Of a DNA stretch of 64,000 nucleotides, positions 26,190 through 37,039 are shown piece by piece (position 1 is the stretch's first letter; every line of letters begins with the position of its first letter). The notes below the pieces were generated by a model that did not search any database, was not told where the DNA came from, and saw only the letters and a program-made list of their open reading frames with translations. Where the stretch lies: positions 1-64,000 of the forward strand of contig JADLZK010011550.1 of the NCBI GenBank assembly GCA_015847255.1, in the 5' to 3' direction. Position numbers and translations under genes: made by a program. This DNA comes from Hyparrhenia diplandra (Eukaryota > Streptophyta > Magnoliopsida > Poales > Poaceae).

Positions 26190-26830
26190 GCATCATGTTC
26201 GAACAAGGGGAGGAGCTCGTCAAGGAAATCCACGCCGGCGAGTGCAGCCACCACGCAGCCCCACGAGCTCTGGTCGAAAAAGCTTTCTTGCAGGGTTTCT
26301 ATCGTCGACCGCCGTCGCAGACGCCAACCTCATCGTGCGGCACCGCGAGGGGGGTCAGTTCTACGCCAAGCAAATGCACCTCCGGCCCGGGCCGCCTGCA
26401 TAATCCCGCTCACACCGCCCTTTGCGGTTTGGGGTCTCGACATGGTAGTACCCTTCAAGAGGACGCACGGGGGCTAAACACACTTGCTCGTCGCCATCGA
26501 CAAATTTTCCAACTGGATTGAGGTCATGCCCATCGCCCGGTGTCGAGCTGAGGAGACCGTCAAGTTCTTCACCGGAATCATCCACCGCTTCGAGGTCCCG
26601 AACTCCATCATCACCGACAACGGCACCAACTTCGTGGAGGAAGTGTTCCTCGAGTGGTGCGACGAGCACAGCATCCGCGTGGACACATCTGCGGTCGGCC
26701 ATCCGAGGACCAATGGGCAGGCAGAACGGGCTAATGGTATGATCCTGCAGGGAGTAAAATCACGCATCTTCGCGGCTCGAATACTCGCCCGTCGATGGCT
26801 CGCCGAGCCCCCTCCATCATATGGAGCCTT
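26190..26830 (+). pseudogene. Integrase core remnant of the gypsy element
   Basis: The integrase catalytic domain is recognisable: LDMVVPFKRTHGG (first Asp), a stop at about 26476, then VAIDKFSNWIEVMPIARC, NSIITDNGTNF (second Asp) and GHPRTNGQAERAN (Glu). The three acidic residues of the D,D-35-E triad are present, but the frame is broken before the second block. Confidence 0.8.
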
Positions 26831-27550
26831 CGCACCACCCCGAGGGGGCCACGGATGCACCCCTTCTTCCTCGCTTCGGCTCGAGGCCGTGCTCCCCACC
26901 GACCTCGAGTACGGGTCGCCTCGAGTCCAGGCTTACGACGACACCGGCAACCAGTGCATCGCCGAGGACGTGGCGGATCAGCCGACGAGGCTCGCGACAT
27001 CGCACTCCTTCATTCCGCCAAGTACCTCTAGTCCATGCGACGCTACACGACCGATTGAGCAATGACCGGCCTTCGCCTCCAAGAAAGACCCGCCCTTGCT
27101 CGGGGGTTACGAGGAATGGGGCGCACACCCCACGATTTTAACACACCGTTTTTTTCGCAAAAACTTCCACCATGAGCCCCGAGCTCAACACCGAGCTCAC
27201 ACAGATCGCGCTACTCAACCGTGACCTCGAGCTTAACCAAGTCGCAACCTCGCGCACGTTTCTTTTCCAAGCTCGCATAAATGCATAAAAAACGTCTAAG
27301 TTTCGAGATCGCCTTCACAAGGCACGGCGCGACTGCCTAACGATCTCCCGCGCCCCTGCGGCCAGTGAGGAATGGCCCGCCGTTCGTCTTACAGGACACG
27401 AGCTCGAACTTAAACGGGACAGAAGCAAAAATGCAACAAGGAAAAAGAACTTAACGATTAATTATTTCCAGCACGAGCTATTGGTATATTCACATCTTTG
27501 CCTCGACTTCGAGGACTTAACAAAAGAGGCCCGGCCTCGAGGTCCTATGC

Positions 27551-30500
27551 TTAACTGTCGACAGGTGGGTCTTGCGGCACCGACTCCTCGGCGGGGGGGG
27601 GAGGTCCTGAGCGGCTGTCTCCTCCATGGGCCTCGAGCTCGGGAGCCGCGTCGGCGCCACCCTCATCAGCAGGGGGCTCAAAGACATCGAGCTCATCAAT
27701 TGTGAGCTTGAAAAGCTCAACGGCAAGCTCCGCGGTGGCGGCCTCCGCAGCAGCGGATTTCCGATCCAACTCCTCGTCGTCAGCAGATATCGGCCACCCG
27801 GTCTTCACTATCTCAATGTCGATGTAGGGATAATGGGCGAAGACGACGCTGACTGCCTTGTGGGTAACCTTGTGCGGGAGAGCCGACACCCGATGGACCA
27901 GGTCCTCCATGTCTTCAATGCCGAGGACGTCGCAGACCGCCTCCACTTCAGAAACGAGGTTATCCCGCCCCGCGCCTCGAGCTCGGCCCGTCCCCCTTCC
28001 CTCGCGTGCTCCCAAGTCCGACGAGCTCTTTATGCGCTGCCGACGAGCTCCGTCTGCTTCCGCTCGAGCTCGGAGTTTGCGAGCACGAGGTCGCCCGTCC
28101 TCTTCTTCAGGTCGTCCTCCTTGGCCCGCAGCTCGAGTTGCGTGTGCTTCAGAGTGGCCTCGGTAGAAGCGAGAGCTTGATCCCTGTCGTTGAGGTCTCG
28201 CGTCTGCTTCAAGGAGGCCTGCTTTTCACCTACAAACAAGAAAGCAGATCAGGACGTGAGCTACAAGGCTACGGAAAGATAGACAGAGGATAGTCGTCCG
28301 CTTACTCCACAAAGCATCATAAAGGCCCCCCGCCGTTATACCACAACGAGTGGTTTTTGACGTCGAGCCGAGTACAACGCCTCCGCTTCCGAGGCGCGGT
28401 ACACACCACGCCCGAAGCCCGTAGTCATACACTGGACCCCCGACGAGGATGATCAGCCCCGGGCACCAGAAAAAGCAGGACGGGAGGAAGACGAGAAGAA
28501 CGCCACCTTCGAAGCCGGGCGTCGCGCTGGCGCAGCTTTTGGCAACATCCTCCTTGTCCTTCCGCAGCTGGTTGGCCTTCATCTCGAAGCGCCGAATGCT
28601 CGAGCTCCTTGCCTCCAGTGCCTTGCGGAAGGAGTCGAGCTCCTCTTCCATCTTCTCGCGCCGCCGCTTATTCCGCGAGGTCGAGCCCTCCCGCCGTCGG
28701 GTCACCGCAGCCCGCGGCAACCTTCTCCTGACCTCCCGAGCAACGCGCTCCCCCCGGTGGCGCACATGGCACCCGCCTCCATGAACTCGTGCCGAGGCAC
28801 GCTTGGCCGAGCTCGTCGCTTATTTCCTCCCACAAAGAAAATCATCCGCCCGACAAGGTTGCCGGCCTTCAGGGACACCGTCATCGCGATTGGCCCCCTC
28901 GACGGACCCCCCGCAACCCCGCAAAAAACTCAAGCAATTACAAAGGAAGGGGGCAAACTCGAGATTCGATAGACGTGGGCGAAATCATACCGCGAAAGCC
29001 GACAGAGGCATTCGCTGGCGCGGCGCGACGACGACGACGCCGGCTCAGCCCCCGCCAGCGACAATGCCGGGGCGGCGGCAGGATGACGTCCATGTCTCGG
29101 GGAACGCCACCCCGCGACGCTTGGCGGGCGGTGTGACGCCGCCCACCACGCCAACGATCGCATCTGCGACACCGCCGCCGCCCCCCAGCTCGGTCCTCAC
29201 CGTGTCGCCCGGGTCGACACGATGGCCGAGTCCACGGTAGCGGGCACGGCGTTGGCATCTCGGCCGCCCCATCACCTTGGGCGGTCATCTCCGCCGTCGC
29301 CGCGTCATCCTTCGTCGGTGATCTCTCGATGACCACGCGTTTGACAGGACCCCTACAGGCTCGGGATGAACGCCGGCCTCCGACGGCTCGCCCCGAGCTC
29401 GCTCCTCGACGTCCGACGCCCGCGACCCGGTCCTCCGACTCCGTCCCCCGCGCGCCGGCGGGCGGTCCGCGGATCCGCACTCGAAGCCGAGGATGTCTTC
29501 GCCAACGCCGAAGTTATCGACCATTTTATACTTCCAACTTATGTCTTTTTCAAGGGAAACTTGCTAACCTATGACACATATACCTTTACTATTGACCCAG
29601 CCCACTTGTATTCCGAGAAATATGTTTTGCGTGACTTATACACGGAATCAAGTGAAAAGACGCCAAACAAAGAACAAAGCGCAAAGCATAATACACATTC
29701 CAAATGTGCAACCAAGGGGAATAGAGAAAGCCCAACTCAAGGCCGAATTGGACCAAAGCACCCCTAAACTACGGATCCAAGCCGCCCAAAGAGTCCACAG
29801 CGAAAAGGCGGCGAGACGGGCGCCCGGCCCGGCCGGGATCGAAGTGGGTCCGACCGAACCCACGGTGCCGCCTCTCGAGCCGACCTTTCACAGGCGGGTT
29901 GCATGCCACCATGCATAGGCGGTATTGCTAGGTGCTTCCATTTTACCCGCACGAAACCGACCGTATTAGATATAAATAGATGGGTAGAGCTCTCCATTCA
30001 AAACACACCACACAAGAGCCTCTCTCCCTCCACTTGTATCATTTTACTTTTTGGTTAGTATTAGAGCTTGGCAAGGTTGCAATAGAAGATCAAGATCAAC
30101 TTGAGACATTTGGTATGATCAATTCATTGTTCATCATGTTCTTCATATTGTTCTTGTTCTTTATTTATCAATATAGTTATGCTTATGAACTAGAGTATAG
30201 TTCTTATGATATGATCTTAGCATATGAACTAGTATATAGTTTTCATGTTATGATCTTGTCGTATAGAACTTTATGCTTAATATGCTATACATGCATGTTT
30301 AGACTAAGAGCTAAGTTGAGATGTTGAGTTCTACTTTGAGTTAGTCTTGGTCGTTGTTGGGTTGCGGGTTTGTCGCCCCGCCCTTGTGGTGGATGCTCTA
30401 GTAGAAGGACCTCGCCAGTCGGGTAAGCCTTGCTAGCACGCTAGAGTAGTAGTCAAAGCTTAGGCGTGGTGTCTAGGTTTGGGGCTACCTTCGTTTGCAT

Positions 30501-32656
30501 CGTTCTCGTACGGTTGAGCTGGTAGGCGGCAGGTGGTGACAGCCCTGTCCGTCCCTTGTAATCCCCCACGTCCGGGTTCTGATTAGAGCCGTAGGCCGGC
30601 AACGCTGGCGCACTGTGTGTTATCCAGGTGCCCGAAGTAAGTCAACAAAGTGACCATGGCTATCTTAACTTAGAGTCTCTAACATTATAAAAGCATGTAT
30701 GTATATCTACTCTCTTAACATAGCTATATAGGATATGTCTGCTCCATGTTAGGTTTATTCTTTCTTTTTCCTTTATCCTTGAGATTGGTTCGAGTGTGTG
30801 TGTCAAGTTATCCTTTACTTATCCTATCCATCCCTGTTGTGAACCTTGGTCTAGTATACAGTCATGTTATCTTGTCCATGTTCATATTAGAGACCATTCA
30901 CACCATGCCTTCCCTGTGGAAATACGATACCCTGAATACTTCCGGGTGAAAGCTACAATGGCATTTCCGTGCGCTTTTGGAACCCGCTCGCTTATGCGTT
31001 AAGAAACGCCAACACGATCGAGCTCAGCACCGTTGATAATGCCCGCCTCACCGGGACGCCCGTCGGGCGCAGACGAGCCCGGGACGATTGATCCACCGCC
31101 TCCGCCCAGGGGCCGGCGGCGACCGAGGCGCAGAGGGAGATGCCCCACGAATGGGGGAGAGCGTCGCAGACACCGAGCCCGCGCCATCGGGCTCGAGCTC
31201 ATTGCCGACCCGACCCGCCGCTTTGACCCTCAGCGTTTTCGGGTAAGGCTTGGCCAACCCGAAAGGAAAAAGGTCTTAGCTCGACGATTGGCAAACAGAA
31301 AACACCACGAGGAACGAAACCACGCCGCCGCCATCCTCTTCTTCTTCTTCTTCTTCACTTCGGCCGCCATCGAATCGGGCCACCCTTGTCCCTGAGGGAG
31401 AGCCCGACCGCCATGGGCTTGACGCCGCAGGCCGTTGTTGGGGGAGCGGAGCCGCCTCGATCGATGGCGCCATCAAGGACGGCGACGTCCCGGACCCGTC
31501 GAAGTCCCTTCTCCTTCGATCACGCACGGTCGGCACCGAGGACGCCCCCTCGCTGGCGTGGCTCCGACTCCACCTCGTCGACGACCGCCTCCCGCCGCCA
31601 CCGGAAGAGCCCGCCCCCTCGCTCAAGATGGGGCCTATTGAAATCATCCGCCGCCCCCTGGGAGAGGAGGATGGGAGGGGGCGAGATCCACCACGCCCGA
31701 CCTACAAAATCTAGACTTAGAACGAGCTCGACCCGCAAGAATGCAAGGAGAGCAAATCGCGACAACCACTTACGAGCCCGAGGTCGCCCTCGGTTGGGGA
31801 GGGCCGAGGCGCGCCCGCCGGACGATCCACCGTCCCTCATCACGTGCTTGACCCACCCGCCCACCCGGTCGACGGTGAGTCCGTGGGCGTTTGGTCGTTT
31901 CCCTCGAACGGAGAGAGCTCCTCCTTCATCTCCCGGAGGCGGCGCACGGCAAGTTGCAGTGGCACCACGGGCGGCCGGGAGAGCCAGGTCTCGACGATGT
32001 GGTTGACCGTCACCGGCCCGCCGCGTGGGAGTTTTAACCTTTCTCCACCGTCACAAGAACGCGCTCCGACACGTGCGCGCCCCTCGCGCCGCACGGAGTT
32101 CACGCCTGGAGAAGGTGCGCCGCAGGAACCGAGGCAAAGGATGGAGAGGGTCGTTCCCGAGATAGAACCACTCCCCGCTCCACCCGTATTGGCGGTCGGG
32201 ACTCACCTTGGGGAACGAGTCCCGGATCCTCCTCCTCCGAGCCGGATCGCCACACAAGAAATCGGCGCCGCACTCCTCTTCCACCTGTGCATGAACCGGA
32301 TCTTTGGCGTAGATAAACCGCCGGAAGAGCTCCCAGTTGGGAGGGATGCCGAGCCACCCGTCGCAGAGCATGTTGAAGACCGCAAGAGGAGCAGTCCGCT
32401 GGGCGTCAGGCCGGAGCTCGACGCCCAACGAGATCAAGCCCGGAAGAAGTCATCGGCGGGGACTCCGAGTCCGCGCCGTGGAACGCCACGAACGACACCA
32501 CGTGAGCCCCTCCGGCGGGTCGGGACCGTGTGCGTCCCGGGCGGATGATCCACTCCTCCCTCTCCGTTAGCTCAGGGGAGTCCGCCACAGAGAGCACATC
32601 GCCTCCATCGAGTCGCGGTCGCCGCCGACGGCAGCCAGTGAGCCCATCCTTCGCAT
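27551..32656 (-). pseudogene. Antisense gene of the gypsy element (putative gypsy-type transposon protein, PF04195-like), split by an insertion
   Basis: Read on the minus strand from about 32656 downward: VLSVADSPELTEREEWIIRP, HVVSFVAFHG, PNWELFRRFIYAKDP and EEECGADFLCGDP (32050-32600) match the N-terminal domain annotated in grasses as putative gypsy type transposon. After the insertion at 29525-31014 comes a coiled-coil region (EEELDSFRKALEARSSSIRR, LELRAKEDDLKKRTGDLV; 28030-28700) and an acidic conserved C-terminal part (YPYIDIEIVKTGWPISADDE; 27551-28015). It is broken by several frameshifts. Such antisense ORFs downstream of integrase occur in several large grass gypsy families; their function is unknown. 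Confidence 0.65.
29525..31014 (+). mobile_element. Solo-LTR-like insertion inside the gypsy 3' region
   Basis: An AT-richer block interrupts the GC-rich antisense gene. It contains a TATA-like GATATAAATAG (about 29968) with a leader-like stretch, and ends with ATACGATACCCTGAATACTT, CCGTGCGC and TTAAGAAACGCCAACA, the 3' LTR end style of common grass LTR retrotransposons. No internal domain follows, so it looks like a solo or truncated LTR. The left boundary is approximate. Confidence 0.5.
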
Positions 32657-32798
32657 CTCGAAAGTGGAATCGACTACAAGGGTGAGGAAAGTGGGAGGGT
32701 GGGCGATTGAATCTAGCGTAAGGCAATGGCAGCTCTAGGTTTTGTCTCGATGGAAGACGATAAGCGAAAAGGTGAATCCGCCTCCCTCCTCCTCCTTA

Positions 32799-32805
32799 AT
32801 TTATA
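32799..32805 (-). promoter_or_regulatory. Candidate TATA box for the antisense gene
   Basis: The minus strand reads TATAAAT here, inside CTATAAATTAAGG. It lies about 145 bases upstream of the first minus-strand ATG before the recognisable coding frame (ATG at 32656-32654), with a leader-like stretch between. The spacing fits a plant promoter, but a short AT motif in a GC-rich block is only suggestive. Confidence 0.35.
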
Positions 32806-33625
32806 GTCAGGGCGAGACGGAGGCATCGAGATGAATCCGGAGAGGGGACCCACCACACGCCATGTCCGCTCAAACCGGACACCAGGAAACGAACGTGTGC
32901 GCACCTGGGAGAAGGTAAACGGCCGCGCGTGAAATCGGCAAGAACCGCACGCCAACGGTAATATTTCCAACGGATATATCCCAACGGCTATTTTACCACG
33001 AGGTAAAACTCCGAGAGTTCGACCCCAACGGTCGATTTCCGAGGGTGAAAAACATAGCTCGAACAGGAACTCCTCGTCTCAGGGTTCGAAGGCCGGCTCA
33101 GTTTAAGAGCTCGAGGACCGCCCAGAGACACAACGAGCAAGGGGCGCCCGGAGAAAGCGGCATCGACGGCTCTCGCCTCGGGGTCGCGAAAGAGCTCGGG
33201 GGCTTTCACCTGTGTGTGTGCAGGTTGCTAGGAGAAGCAAGTGACCTCAGGTCATCCTCGCCCGACGAGGAGGCACCTCGCCATTGAGCCTCACGTGGGG
33301 TCTCGAGGACCAAAGAGGTCAAACCCTTGGAATTCGAGGTCGGTCCGCTAGCCGACCAAACGAACGAGCTCGAGCTCGGGCCTCGCCAGACTACTGTCAG
33401 TAGCTCACCGAGCACTCGGTCTCGGCCATCAAGGCAAGATCGAGCTCGAGCTCACCACCTGCAAACAGTCGTAGGAGGAACGAATCAAAACCCACGAAAA
33501 TTCAAAAGCCTCGCGAGAACCTCCATTCTCCGCGGGAGAAAACTACACCAGCAGATGCGCCGCAGCGCACCACGCACGAAATTGCCCCTCTAAAAAGCGA
33601 GGCCATCCTCGCGCCCCGATCACAA

Positions 33626-34797
33626 GATCATTGTAACCGTGAAGATTATTCCGCTTACATTGATCCAAGGCCCCTCGTTCTTGTTCTTCACACCTGTGGC
33701 GATTAGTCCTTTTGTGATCCGAACTCGAACACCATTATCTCGATTCGTCAATTCATATTTGCAATATTCAGATTGCGTGTTTACCCGTTCTTGCTTGTGT
33801 TCTTCGATTCGCTTGCGGGGAAAAGCCTTCTTGGCGAGGTCAATCAAGTCGTGCTTGGTTGATAACCATTGGAGCAAAGTGGTGTAGCGGTTGCGTGGTC
33901 GAATTGTGTTGATTCGAAGCCGGATCGCCAACGCCGAGTTCTCCACCCAATCAAATTTATCCCGTACCTCACGGAAGATCGGGCCATATCTCATCAATTG
34001 GTATCAGAGCTCCAGGTTTACCGCGAGGTATAATCTCGTTTGCCTTAGATTCATATTTGTTCATCGCCTATTGCCCAGAAAAAGCCCCCAAAAAAATATA
34101 CACCTCCCACAGCCCTTTGTGCCATTGCAATCTTTTAATTTCAGTTTGCTTTATTGAATTGTTGTCCCTTGCCACGTCGTTGTGTCCGTCGTGCTTAGTC
34201 TTGTTCTCGGACTAGGGTCTAGTCTTTTTTGTGTGTGCGTTGGTGAAAAAAAAAAAAAGTGGTGTTGTTGTTTGCCCCACAAAAAATCAGATGGCTTATC
34301 TATGATGGCACAAGATGTTGTTGTATTGATTTAAAGTTGAGAACATCATTGCTGCCGTATTTTATTCACGGGTTGGATATGCCTGAGTGTGCTATTAAGG
34401 TAGAGGTGTTTGCTCCTATGAAGGTGAAGAAAAAGGCTCCTGATGTTACCCCAAAGCCGAGGACGGCTTTGTTTCAAGAGGGAGAGAATGGTGTGACTAT
34501 TTTAGCTTCAGTTAATTCATATATTCCTAGTAACACAAAATGGGATAATGTGAGTGTCAATCCTCTTTTTGTCGCTTCGGATGACAAGTGCAGCCGTTCT
34601 GAAATTTTAGTCGACAACTCCAACCAAACTAAGGGTAGTAGCTCTAAAGTTGGAGTTAATCCAATGGTTGGTAATCATCACGGTATAATTACTGGTACTT
34701 ATGTTGACTACAAAATTCTACCTAAGAGTGAGCACCAGATAAATGATGCTGAAACTATGTCAAAGCCGAGGATGGCTTTGTTCCAAGGGAGAGAGGA
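33626..34797 (+). mobile_element. Truncated LTR retrotransposon: LTR remnant, primer binding site and deleted interior
   Basis: 33626-33997 matches the downstream part of the LTRs at 45560-46207 and 48172-49289 (shared CATTGTAACC, GAAGATTATTCCGCTTACAT, CTCACGGAAGAT and terminal CTCATCA). Its upstream part is missing where it meets the GC-rich gypsy element. The leader at 34015-34290 is nearly the same as 46225-46515, then jumps to sequence found in the protease-end region of the 34798-38674 element (CAGATGGCTTATCTATGATG also occurs at 36478). An open frame of 252 codons (34259-35017) carries two copies of a KPR-ALFQ motif and continues into the next LTR. This is a deletion derivative. Confidence 0.65.
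34000..34014 (+). promoter_or_regulatory. Primer binding site (initiator tRNA-Met type)
   Basis: TGGTATCAGAGCTCC lies 2 bases after the LTR terminus CTCATCA (33991-33997). The first 12 bases are the complement of plant initiator tRNA-Met used as primer by many LTR retrotransposons. Confidence 0.8.
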
Positions 34798-35928
34798 TGA
34801 TGAGCCCATGGCTCGGCAAAATAATTCGGCTGGCAATTTCTTGGATGGGAGTAAGGATTTTATCGTCTCAGATGGTAAAAATAATCTTAAAGCTTATTTG
34901 TCTATAAAACTTGGTGCATTCTGTTTGGATGTGAAGCAAATGATAAATGATAGAATTATAGACACTATGGTTGCTTTGCCGGTCAAGCTAATATTTCAAG
35001 GGGACAAATTTCGTTAGAAAATAGAAGCAACCAAGGAATGGAATTGTACTCTATCTGATCATATGCCTTCTCGTGAGATGATGAGATCAGATGGTAATCA
35101 AGGAGTGCTTGCATGCGCTTGAGCGTGTCGTGAGTTAGCATGCATTCTATTTTTGTAATCCCAAATAAGGTTGTGGCCTGCGTGCCTTCGGGTTCGTATG
35201 GTGTCGAGGCTCTGCGTGCCTTATAAAGTAGGCCCCGCATGCGATGGAGGAGGGAGGTTGAATTTTATTGAGGAGTATTCCCTGGCGAGCCGTCGCTCGA
35301 GAAATCCTAGATGGTGATCCCATCAGGTTCTTCTTCTTGAAGATTATTTTCCGGATTCTTGTGGATCTGCGTGGTTGGAGTGATCAAGCCGCTACGGCTT
35401 GGGTGCGTCGCTTGGAATTCTTGAGTTCCCCATCTTTCGATCGTGGTTCAACGTGATTTGCGGGTGGATGAATTATCTTAGGGTTTGGTTTGCAACCATT
35501 GTAAGCTGATCCCTCTATTTATCGCTGCTACTATTTGAGTTGGATAATCAATTGGAATATTTGGTCTTTTTGAGTAATAATTCTCGCACGCTAGCCCAAT
35601 TGTTTATTTGAGAGATCAAGTTATTTTCAGTCCAACCGAATTATTGCCACTGTATTGTTAGTGTTGTTGGCATGGCTTCATGCATGGTGTTGTGATTGGT
35701 CAGTCGAATACTTTCTTTTGCTATTTGTATTCCGTCAAGAGAGAAATTAATCTGAATATTAAATTAGCATGCATCAGAATTCAGATTAGTATTTATTTCA
35801 TTTTGAGGCTATTTGTTGCATCGTGAAAGATTTGGGGCATATTCTTGGACAGACCTAGCCGTGTTCTCATCGGTTGGTATTCGAGAGGACGGGTTGTTCA
35901 CGGTGCATTTGGATTTTTTTATTTTTCA

Positions 35929-36609
35929 ATGGCTGATTATGGTCTTGCTAGTAAGGAGATTAAGTATGTGCCAACACTTTATTTGAGAACAAGTGATCCC
36001 AGTTACTTTGATTGGGAAGATGCAATGTATGTTTTCTTGCGGGGTTGTGGACTCGAACCACACATGCAGTTGTTCTTTGCCAAGAAGACATTTTCAGATA
36101 ATCTTTCTTCATGGTGGCGGGAATTCCATAAGGGACGCATGATGAGAGGTGAAGAACCTTGTCGGACATGGGCCGATATGAAAGCTGTGTTACAATGGCG
36201 CCTTGGTTTTGGTCCAAAACCAATTGTTCGTTCGTCAAGGAATGTTTATCCATCTCAATGTGGGAAGAAAAGTGTTGCTATAAAGGCTACGAAAGAACCT
36301 ATTCAGAAGGTTGCTAGTGCTAAGAAAGCAGATTGTCAGTTATTGCAGACAGTTGTAGTGCCCGAACCGACAGTTTTGCATGGGAGTGTTGATCTTTCTT
36401 CTACATCGGGGCTGCATAGTAGTGCTTCTGCTTGTGAAATTCAGTCTAAAGTCAAAATTGATGATAAAGATGATGCATCAGATGGCTTATCTATGATGGC
36501 ACAAGATGTACAGAGTGATGGTACTGCTGTTATTGTGAAGGGACAGCGGTCCAATATATTCAAATTGAAAGTGCAAAATTCAAGACAAGGTGTGCAAAGT
36601 GATTATTGA
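35929..36609 (+). pseudogene. Gag of the gag-protease-only element
   Basis: The frame from the ATG at 35929 encodes about 226 residues: KEIKYVPTLYLRTSDPSYFD, DWEDAMYVFLRGCGLEPHMQ, FFAKKTFSDNLSSWWREFHK and EPCRTWADMKAVLQWRLGFG. The pattern W-W..F, then TWADMK, then a short basic tail is that of the Retrotrans_gag domain of plant gypsy elements. A 2-base excess near 36570 throws the frame out just before the protease; in the minus-strand copy at 39826-40467 this junction is in frame, so gag and protease were originally one polyprotein. Confidence 0.7.
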
Positions 36610-37039
36610 TGGTGGAAGTTTTGCAAATGTTATTAGTTCAGATTTAGTGAATGCATTATCTTTATCTGCGCGGAGACTGCCAACGCCGCGTTATATGCAA
36701 TGGATGAATCAAAGTGGTACATTGAAAATTACTCATAAGGCTAGAATAAAATTTTCAGTTGGAACTTATATTGATACTGTGGATTGTGATGTTGCACCAT
36801 TGAGTGCATGTCATCTGTTGTTGGGTCGGCCATGGCAATTTGATCTTGATGCTACACATGGTGGTCGCTCTAAAAGTTATTCATTTGTGCACAAGGGAGT
36901 TAATCATGTGCTCAAACCAATGGTTGAGAGTGCTATCAAGGCTGAGGTATTTGCTACTTCAAAGGTGAAGAAAAAGGTTGTTGGAATTACTCGGCGAGGG
37001 ACGGCTTCGCTTCAAAGGGAGAGAATAATGTGGCACTAA
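36590..37039 (+). pseudogene. Retropepsin-like protease of the gag-protease-only element
   Basis: CKVIIDGGSFANVISSDLV carries the D-G-G active site; RYMQWMNQSGTLKITHKARI, VDCDVAPLSACHLLLGRPWQ and DATHGGRSKSYSF follow in the order seen in plant Ty3/gypsy proteases. The open frame ends at a stop soon after a KVKKK segment; downstream sequence has decayed. Confidence 0.75.

Larger units (their letters stand above)
21334..33625 (+). mobile_element. Degenerate GC-rich Ty3/gypsy retrotransposon with nested insertions
   Basis: A long GC-rich block carries, in plus-strand order, an LTR-like segment (from TGTGGGGATCG at 21334 to roughly 22000), gag (22050-22880), protease (23050-23140), RT and RNase H (23740-25600), integrase (26190-26800) and then a long 3' region with an antisense gene (27551-32656). 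The order PR-RT-RH-INT is that of Ty3/gypsy. Numerous frameshifts and stops disable it. Two AT-richer segments interrupt it (25574-26160 and 29525-31014). No matching 3' LTR is visible; the right end is cut where an LTR of another family starts at about 33626. Confidence 0.85.

Noticed and set aside
28449..29767. Plus-strand frames in the gypsy 3' region
   Set aside because: They are shadows of the antisense transposon gene in GC-rich sequence, full of Arg/Pro/Ala.
29525..31014. Reading the insertion as a complete retrotransposon
   Set aside because: There is no primer site, no coding interior and no second LTR; only LTR-like sequence is visible.
31033..33593. Many 100-230-codon frames on both strands
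   Set aside because: GC-rich DNA gives stop-poor frames by chance; only the minus frame with the PF04195-like segments has recognisable content.
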